Assembly: GCA_963573315.1 (NCBI GenBank)
Contig: OY752143.1
Location: 1,984,001-2,048,000 of the forward strand
DNA: 64,000 nt
Direction of reading: 5' to 3'
Source of the DNA: Entomortierella parvispora
Lineage: Eukaryota > Mortierellomycota > Mortierellomycetes > Mortierellales > Mortierellaceae
Both the position numbers and the translations under genes were made by a program. Of this stretch, positions 57,298-64,000 are shown piece after piece. The notes below the pieces were generated by a model, which made no database searches, was not told the origin of the DNA, and saw only the letters and a list, made by a program, of their open reading frames with translations. Every line of letters begins with the position of its first letter. Position 1 is the first letter of the stretch.

Positions 57298-58575
57298 TTA
57301 ACACAAAAAGGCAGTGGTGGCCAAGGCCACGACCAAAAGGGTGGCGGCCCAAGATCCGGCCTCCATGTGCTTCAGTGGAGCCGAGGCAGCCGAGGTCAAA
57401 CTCGGGTTTCGGTTGTTGAGACCGGTCGAGGTCTTTCCTTGGTTGTCGTCGCTGGAAGTAGGTGGGGCCAAATGGGAGACGAAAAGGAGCTTGGCAGGGT
57501 TGGGCTTTCCACCAGGGATGGCTTGAAGACCCTTGATGCGGAATTGACGATCTTGGACCAGGACAACGTTGTGGGTGCCGGGGGCAACGGGCCCAGCGGG
57601 GGCAGCGGGGGCAGCAGCCACAGCAACCTTAACGACTGGGGCCTGAGCAAAAGAAGATTCAACCTCGTCCTGGACCCCCGAGAAATCTTCGACCGTGGAC
57701 GCGTCCGCAACAAATCTCTTTTTCTTTTGTGATCTGCTGTTGTTCTCATGAGTATTCTTGTCAGCCACATTCTTCACGGTCGCCATGGTGGAACTCGTCT
57801 TGAGAACGACCCTAAACTTATCCGAAAATTCAAACTCGGATGCCAATGTCTTTGGGACGGTCCAGGTCTTCCACAGGAAGGGTTCAAACTTGGCTGCCAG
57901 ATCCTGGGGGACCTCTGTACCCTCGGGGACCAAAACTGCCAACCGGACCTTTCCATACTCGTCCATCAGTTCCAAGGACGCCGTCTTGGGGGCCTGCCCT
58001 GACCCTTGAGCGCTCAACATCCAAAAGTCAATCTGGGACTCGCCAGCAATATAAGTGGGGCGGTAGTTGATATAGTAGAAATCCAGGTTATTGTTTGGGT
58101 ATACGCCTTGTTTCAAAGTCATGGTATTCTGGGGTGTGATGGTGAAGGTCATAGGGGGGGCAGAAGCTGAACCGGGGATGGCACGTGTGGGTAGGTAGGT
58201 CAACTTTTGGGTGTCCTGTACTTGGGCTTCCAATTGCAATTGGAGAGGAAGAGGGGATTTCTCGTCAAAGGTGACGGCCATGGCGTTGATAAGGTTGTCG
58301 GGCGCCGCTGTGTGCTTAGGCATCTTTCCTGGGGCCGCCTCAATCCCCTGGTGGAGGGGAACAGTCGAGACCAAGAGGACAACGAAGGTTAGAGCAAGGA
58401 TGAAAAAGGGAGAAGAGGAAGTACGGGCTCGTTCTGGGGCAGCGGACGCGATGGAAATGGGACGCGATAAAGCCAAGGAAGGGGACCCGAAGCTGATGAC
58501 GGAGGAGAAGGGCATGACGATGGCCTTGCGGAAGGAAGTCACGACGAATGAATGGGTGTATGGGTGCTTGTTCAT
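57298..58575 (-). CDS. Secreted protein of unknown function, possibly GPI-anchored
   Basis: Unrecognised. One uninterrupted frame; ATG at 58575 gives 425 residues, an inner ATG at 58515 gives 405. A hydrophobic signal segment (SPFFILALTFVVLLVSTV) sits about 55 residues in, then HQGIEAAPGK. The ectodomain begins with about 250 residues of mixed beta-type sequence with no internal repeat and almost no cysteine (FYYINYRPTYIAGESQIDFWML; VRLAVLVPEGTEVPQDLAAKFEPFLW). A basic stretch (SRSQKKKRF), an Ala/Pro-rich linker and a second small conserved-looking part (DRQFRIKGLQAIPGG) follow. The end, Gly/Ser then a hydrophobic LLVVALATTAFLC, has the shape of a GPI attachment signal. A surface role is inferred; no family assigned. 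Confidence 0.72.
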   Translation of the reverse strand: MNKHPYTHSFVVTSFRKAIVMPFSSVISFGSPSLALSRPISIASAAPERARTSSSPFFILALTFVVLLVSTVPLHQGIEAAPGKMPKHTAAPDNLINAMAVTFDEKSPLPLQLQLEAQVQDTQKLTYLPTRAIPGSASAPPMTFTITPQNTMTLKQGVYPNNNLDFYYINYRPTYIAGESQIDFWMLSAQGSGQAPKTASLELMDEYGKVRLAVLVPEGTEVPQDLAAKFEPFLWKTWTVPKTLASEFEFSDKFRVVLKTSSTMATVKNVADKNTHENNSRSQKKKRFVADASTVEDFSGVQDEVESSFAQAPVVKVAVAAAPAAPAGPVAPGTHNVVLVQDRQFRIKGLQAIPGGKPNPAKLLFVSHLAPPTSSDDNQGKTSTGLNNRNPSLTSAASAPLKHMEAGSWAATLLVVALATTAFLC

Positions 58576-59351
58576 GATGATGATGTTGATGATGTTGCTG
58601 ATGAGGATAAGGTATTTCAGGCCGTATTGAAAGCTGAAAGTGAGATGAGAGTGCAAATGGTTAGATGCTGATGAAGAAAAAACGATATGGGGGGAGAATC
58701 GGTCGGTTTTATACCTTTTTTTTTTTTTTTTTTTTTTTTTCTTTGGACGCGTTCTCGCTTTCTGACAACCTGTTTTTTTCCTTTTCCCTGGAAAGATCAT
58801 CGTTGCCGTTAACTTTTGCACCCAGTCGGTTACATCCGAAATTTCTATCCAGTCGAGTCACTATTTTCCGAACAACGCGATTTTTCCGAAAGTGTTTATT
58901 GACCATTCCAAATTCCCATTCAGTGAAGCTGATAAATCGTTTTTGTAATTCAGGCCGCTAACGCACAGATCGTCCCCAAATCCGAGCGACCCGCTTGATT
59001 GCAGATTATACCCCTCGTCACCCAGTCCAGATTTCAATCGCGACTAGAGTATCAACAAGGATCGCCCCCTCGACGCGTCTCCTCTCTGTGCTGTGTCATT
59101 TGCATTTGTGTAACAGATCGCTTACGCGTCTTGTCAGTTTCCTCTTCTTTTGCCACCCGTCATGTCCCCCGAAAGTCCAACATCCAACTCATTCATAACA
59201 GGCGAGTCCTTTCTATGTATAAATGTGGCTTCCATAATATTAAAATTGTACAGTACAAAGGCAAAAGACTTTTGTCCTCTAAAGAACTTGGATAATTCTA
59301 TCGATAGCGGCGCCTCTCTTTCTTGTTGCAGAGTAGAAGTAAAAGTGTCGA
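58576..59351. other. Intergenic between secreted protein promoter and MSP1 3' end
   Basis: 776 bases, no supported gene. Contains a T25 run at 58716-58740 in the secreted-protein leader region. Confidence 0.55.
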
Positions 59352-61008
59352 TTAATCCACAGTCTCCTGCTCCAAGATGACGTGCGAGGAAGACTCCTCG
59401 TTAGCCTCATGTTGAAAGAAATCTGTGAGACGGAGGGGACGGATCTCATCCCGATCCAACACCACGTTGTCCAGGGCTCCCTTGGTATCAGAGCCCTTGC
59501 CTCGGAGATACTCTCTCAAAGGCAACATGGATGCATTTCTGCAAGCCTCCTTCAAGTCGCTTCCTGAGAATCCAGCAGTCTTTTGTACGAGCTTCTGGTA
59601 GTCAAACTTGGGGTCGATCTTGGTCGAGGACAACATCTAATTAAAAGAAATCAAGGATTCAAATCCAACAGTCAGTTTTCAAGATGCTTGAACTTTTTCC
59701 GAACAGTTGCCAGAGATAGAATGTCTACTCACGAGCTTCAAAATCTTCATACGCTGCTCCTCCGAGGGCAACTTGATGGCAAAGCGCTTGGGCATACGTC
59801 TCAAAATGGCAGAGTCGATATCGTTAGGTCGGTTGGTGGCGCCAAGAACAATGATGCGAGTATCCTCTCCGGTCGTCAAACCGTCCCACATGCTCATAAA
59901 TTCGGCCTTCATCATGCTGGTAATCTCGTGATCATTGCTGCGACGTTCCCTCAAGAAGGAGTCGATCTCATCGATGAAAATGATAGCGGGCTGCATCTTG
60001 TGGGCGAGAGAGAACAAGGCGGCAACGAGCTTGTTGGACTCTCCAAACCACTTGTCGGTCAAAGTTGAAACGTGCATGTTGATGAAAGTGGCACCGGACT
60101 CCTTAGCGAGAGCCTTGGCCAACATGGTCTTTCCGCAACCTGGGGGTCCATACAGCAACACTCCCTTGGGGGCTCCCAGCAATCCTGCAGCACTGGTGAA
60201 CAAAGCGGGATGGTTCAGGGGTAGGATGACACTCTCACGAAGGGAGCGGATAATGGGATCCAGTCCTCCAATCTCTGGATGGTAGGAAAAAAAAGGGGGA
60301 CAGGGCCTTCAGTACGGTGCTACATTCTCCTGACTTTTCGGTGGCACAGCTTTTGTTCTTTCTTACGTTCAAAGTCAACCTTGATATCCTCTGGATGAAT
60401 GACCTCTGAGGCAATGACCTGCTCGTATTCGTTCAGCTTGATGTCAGAGTGCTAGAGATAGCCAAGAGAGAGAGAGAGAAAGAAAGAGAGATACATCAGC
60501 AACCAGGTCATTGATATCTTTAGCGTGAAAGAACAAAGCAAAGCACGGCGATCGACTTACTCCGAGCCGATCCAAAACCTTGGCACTCTTTTCATGTGCA
60601 TCCTTCTTCTTGGTCTTCAAAGGATCCATGGACGAGATGATATACTTGAAAGCATAGTAGAAGGCTGCCTGTGACAGGGCAAAGAGCGCCACTGCAAGAT
60701 GCATCCGATGAGTAGGGAATAGATAGATGTTAGATTGCAAGCATGTCCCTTAAAGTAGACCGACAGGAAGATGTCGCCGTCTGCATCGGGTTCCATAGAA
60801 GAACAGGCGCATTGTACAAGAGTGTTGACGTTTGAGCTGTCCTCATGGAGGGTCTGCATCCTGTTTCCGGCTGCCTGGCTAATAATTGTCCCAAGTGTCG
60901 CTTATAGGTCCCGGGCCCAGGAAGGTCTGGCTGATCAGCTCTACAAGAGTCATCGGCAACTTTTTTCCACTTACAGTCGGCAATGTATTTTTTCGTTTGA
61001 GGCTGCAT
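59352..61008 (-). CDS. MSP1: Msp1/ATAD1 mitochondrial outer-membrane AAA ATPase
   Basis: Tail-anchored-protein extractase on mitochondria and peroxisomes: hexameric AAA motor that pulls mislocalised membrane proteins out. Exons 61008-60975, 60691-60561, 60451-60367, 60274-59733 and 59636-59352 give 358 residues (human ATAD1 is 361). N-terminal membrane span at about 12-32, then a linker ([11 protein letters not shown]), then the AAA domain: Walker A GPPGCGKT at 126-133, pore-loop region DKWFGESNK, Walker B IIFIDEID with Glu186, sensor/arginine-finger region [20 protein letters not shown], and the C-terminal lid [14 protein letters not shown]. The short first exon (34 nt) ending at a canonical GTAAGT is the only candidate found that joins in phase to the membrane span. 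Divergent from BPL1. Confidence 0.93.
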
Positions 61009-61313
61009 AGTTTTTTTGTTTCCGGCAGTCACCAAGGACGAAAGAGGAGGGAGGCGAGAGAAAGGGAAGAAGGGGGCGCGGGAGAGAAGGGATGAGGATG
61101 GAAGCAAGAGGAGAACAGGGACCAAGCAAAGAACCATCCACGTCCTTGACAACATGGTTCCGCTGTTCTTCCAAAAAGGACAAAAAAAGGGACGGTCATG
61201 CACGTGACAGTCACGGCCCCACCGGCCAGGGCCAACCCCAACGACGCTCGATGACTCGACGAGATTCTTTCTTTACTCGCCTCATTCACTCATCCCACAC
61301 TTGCCGTTTCACG
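61009..61313. promoter_or_regulatory. Compact bidirectional promoter, MSP1 / BPL1
   Basis: 305 bases separate the two divergent start codons, so both promoters and leaders must fit here. The left half is purine-rich on the plus strand (61030-61110), giving MSP1 a CT-rich leader. No TATA-type element is obvious. Confidence 0.5.
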
Positions 61314-63470
61314 ATGAACATTCTCGTCTACTCGGGGGAAGGTGCCTCACGCACCTCCCTGGCTCATACTGTAAGGACCCTCAAGGGACTGGTCGGACAC
61401 CACTACGATGTCATGAAGATAGACCCCGCAGCACTGGCCAACGAGCCTTGGGAAGAATCAACCGCGCTGCTTGTTATTCCAGGTGGACGCGACCTGCCCT
61501 ACACCAAAGATCTGAAGGGCGCCGCAAACGATAGAATCAAGGCCTACGTCCAAGGAGGAGGGCGGTTCTGGGGCATTTGCGCTGGCGCCTACTACGCGTC
61601 TAGTCGCGTTGTTTTTGAAGTTGGAACACCACTCGAGGTTCAAGGCGACAGAGATCTCCAGTTCTTTGCGGGCGAAAGTCGAGGCGTCGTCTACCCTGGG
61701 TTCGTCTATGATTCCGAGTTGGGCGCCAATGCTGTGGCTATCCAACTGAACCGAGATACTTTCCCTGCTCTTGGCTTTGATGAGACCCGTGTGTACTTCA
61801 ACGGAGGAGGTTTCTTCGTCAATGCTCAAAACACACCTGGAACAAAGGTCCTGGCCTGTTACAGCAATTCAAACGGGCAGGAGAACCACCATGAGCCTAA
61901 TAAGGCTGCCATGATTGTCTGTGAGGTTGGAAAAGGTCTTGCTTTGTTGACAGGCGTACATCCAGAATATGATGCTGCGCACTTGGATGCAGGAAATCCT
62001 GAGTATGGACCTTCACCGAATATCGTCTCCCGACTGCTGGAGCAGGACAACGAACGAATCCAGTTAATGAGGAGTCTCTTGGTGAATCTTGGACTCAAAC
62101 TGACTGTGCCTGAAGTCGCCCCGGCTGCAGGTCAATTGGACCAAACATCTCAGCCCGTGTTGCCTCCTGGTGCGATCTTGGGCATCCCAGACCTGACGCC
62201 TCTCTATCTGGCATCCATTCGCCCTCAGCTCACGGACGAATTGGAAAGGACCCTCAAGGGTTTGTCTAGTACAGAGGGGTTGATCAAAGAAGCCAATGAC
62301 ACCTTTCAATTGATTTCATCTCCGGACGCCTCTGTACCTGTTCACACATCGACTTTGTCGGAGACCCCTGAGGGAGACACTGAGGAAAAGATTATCAAGA
62401 ACATTGTCATCTGCAAGAATACGACTGGACCCTCTGCAGATCTCACCCCTCAGTTCGTCATGGGACAATACTTTGATCACCTTGCTAAGGTGAGGGCATC
62501 CAGTTCTCTTTATGGTCCGTCTTTTGGAAGCTCGCTCATGTACGCAGAAGTGGTGTCGTCGACTCAGACCATGTTGGACAAGAATTTTGGACTCTGCCAG
62601 CGTTTGCCCAATGGATTTGTGTGCAACTCTACCATTCAGGTCGCAGGTCGAGGACGTGGTCGCAATTCTTGGATTTCCCCACCAGGGTGCCTTCAATTCT
62701 CAATGGTCTTGCGTCATCCTGTCCAAGCTCGACATGCCTCTGCCGTTTTCATTCAGTATCTTGTCGCTTTGGCTGTGGTGGAGAGTGTGTGCAGTTTGCC
62801 AGGATACGAGGATGTGCCCTTGAGGCTCAAATGGCCTAATGATATCTACGCTGAGGCTCCCTTGGAGGATGGAGCTGTTCATGAGGATCCATCCAAGCCC
62901 AAGATGATCAAGATTGGAGGCGTTCTTGTCAACTCGAATTTCAGCGGATCCGAGTTTCTGTTGGTTATTGGTAAGTTTTTTGTTTGAAAGACTATAACGA
63001 TATTCATGGCGTTTTTTATATTTATATTTTAATGTCTTTGTTCGTGCCCAGGATGTGGAGTCAATACGACCAACCCGAACCCAACAACGTCCATCAACCA
63101 TCTCATTCGACACCACAACAAGGTCACAGGAAAGAACCTGGGACTATTCACTCAGGAGACTTTGCTGGCCCATATCCTGGTCAAGTTTGAACAAATGTAC
63201 AAGACCTTCGTGGGCGGTAATTTTACAGGCTTTGGTCAATTCGAGCAGACCTACTATCGTCGGTGGCTGCACCAAGACGCGATTGTGACATTGACAACAA
63301 TGACGCCCCATCGACGGGCCCGAGTACAGGGCATTACATTAGACTATGGTCTGTTGAGGACAGTTGCTGTGGATGAACAAGGCAAGGACATTGCTGGAGA
63401 GGAGTACCGATTGCAACCCGACGGCAACTCTTTTGATATGCTCAAGGGACTCATCTCTACAAAGTCCTAG
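61314..63470 (+). CDS. BPL1: Biotin--protein ligase (holocarboxylase synthetase)
   Basis: Attaches biotin to acetyl-CoA and pyruvate carboxylases through biotinyl-AMP. Exons 61314-62970 and 63052-63470, 691 residues, almost the same as yeast Bpl1 (690). The N-terminal half is the glutamine-amidotransferase-like domain of eukaryotic ligases (LLVIPGGRDLPY, GGGRFWGICAGAYYAS, GNPEYGPSPNIVS). The catalytic half has the biotin/ATP loop GRGRGRNSW at 445-453, KWPNDIY starting at 506, KIGGVLV and, across the intron, GCGVNTTNP. The C-terminal cap ends with RVQGITLDYGLL and DGNSFDMLKGLI. The start ATG opens directly on the conserved MNILVYSGEGAS; a longer upstream frame is leader. Essential metabolic gene, no oddities. 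Confidence 0.96.
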
Positions 63471-63680
63471 ACATTCGGGAAATATCCAGTTAAATAAAGA
63501 TCCCGATAGTGAACGAACGATGAGTGATGAAAAGAATGATTCTTGATGGCAGTCCATCGGATCAATTGCTTTATGTTTTTCTTCCGATTCACTTCCCCGT
63601 TGTTGCTTCTTGTCCTTTTCTCCCCCACGCTTCCCAATCCCTGTTCTGACTATCACTCCCGCAAAAAAACACCAGGCACT

Positions 63681-64000
63681 ATGGACATTGATATGCAGCA
63701 GCAGCCACCTCCAGACATGGATTTTGAGAGTATGACTTTAGACGACCTGTCAAGTGTCCCCTTTGCAGGCTCTTGCACCTGTCCCTGCACCTGCTCTGCG
63801 CACCGAAACATGGACGCGGACTCCTTTGCCATGATTGAGGGCTCAGAAGGGGCCGAAGCCCAACCTTTCATCCTTGTGCTTCCAGAAGAAGAATGTAAAA
63901 TCCTGTCGAGCACCAAAGCCGGAGGTGAGGTCCCTCTTGCTGTAGGCCACAGGAGTGAAGAGTCCGAATCCATGACCAAACTTAAGGCCAACATCCATAA
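63681..64000 (+). CDS. Unidentified gene, 3' partial at the window edge
   Basis: An open frame from ATG 63681 runs to the window end without a stop (about 106 residues). It starts MDIDMQQQPPPDMDFESM and contains a cysteine cluster (SCTCPCTCSAHRN), then an acidic, serine-rich stretch (EESESM). No family is recognisable; it could be a regulatory protein with a disordered N-terminus. A donor-like GGAGGTGAGG at about 63920-63929 may end the first exon earlier. It is 210 bases downstream of BPL1 on the same strand, with a C/T-rich leader in between. Confidence 0.45.
   Translation, partial: MDIDMQQQPPPDMDFESMTLDDLSSVPFAGSCTCPCTCSAHRNMDADSFAMIEGSEGAEAQPFILVLPEEECKILSSTKAGGEVPLAVGHRSEESESMTKLKANIH

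Overview
This is a gene-dense fungal nuclear window. Genes lie on both strands, each has its own promoter, and most carry several short introns (about 55-290 bases, GT...AG). Protein content points to an early-diverging filamentous fungus. The family mix (an IAK-tailed conventional kinesin, a stand-alone Grn1-domain protein, and a lineage-specific multi-exon gene at 34707-37211) suggests Mortierellomycota. The taxon is inferred from pattern memory, not from a search. I saw no CRISPR array, rRNA, tRNA or recognisable transposon.

Layout, left to right: kinesin-1 (+, 5' end cut off by the window edge); an MRP/ABCC-type ABC transporter (+); MKT1 (-); a Baeyer-Villiger-type flavin monooxygenase (+); SEC66 (-); a TMEM198/DUF4203-like membrane protein (+); a class-V PLP enzyme resembling Egt2 (+); the RNA acetyltransferase KRE33/NAT10 (+); a ferric-reductase-like oxidoreductase (-) with a 2 kb upstream region; an MBL-fold hydrolase (-) and the cell-fusion protein PRM1 (-); CZIB/DUF866 (-); a disrupted family gene (+) and a 244-bp tandem array (accessory zone, about 34.7-38.9 kb); MutY (-); MID1 (+); a Grn1-domain-only protein (-); NEM1 (+); an SR-type splicing factor (-); a secreted repeat protein (-); a bromodomain plus kinase-like protein (+); a secreted, possibly GPI-anchored protein (-); MSP1/ATAD1 (-); biotin-protein ligase BPL1 (+); and the start of an unidentified gene (+, cut by the right edge).

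The genes do not form one pathway. Most are housekeeping: transport, ribosome biogenesis, DNA repair, ER translocation, lipid control and mitochondrial protein quality control. Convergent pairs sit very close: FMO and SEC66 stop codons are 34 bases apart. Divergent pairs share short promoters: MSP1/BPL1 about 305 bases, MutY/MID1 about 286 bases. Exon models were built by hand from reading frame and splice-site agreement. Phases close exactly for every multi-exon gene except one junction in the ABC transporter.

Best leads: (1) a single-polypeptide bromodomain plus protein-kinase-fold fusion; (2) three ATCTGATAA sites, the fungal iron-GATA-factor consensus, upstream of the ferric reductase; (3) that reductase's NAD domain interrupted by a long insert with two membrane spans; (4) a multi-exon gene intact except for one in-frame TAG; (5) a 244-bp array whose units carry splice-like signals.
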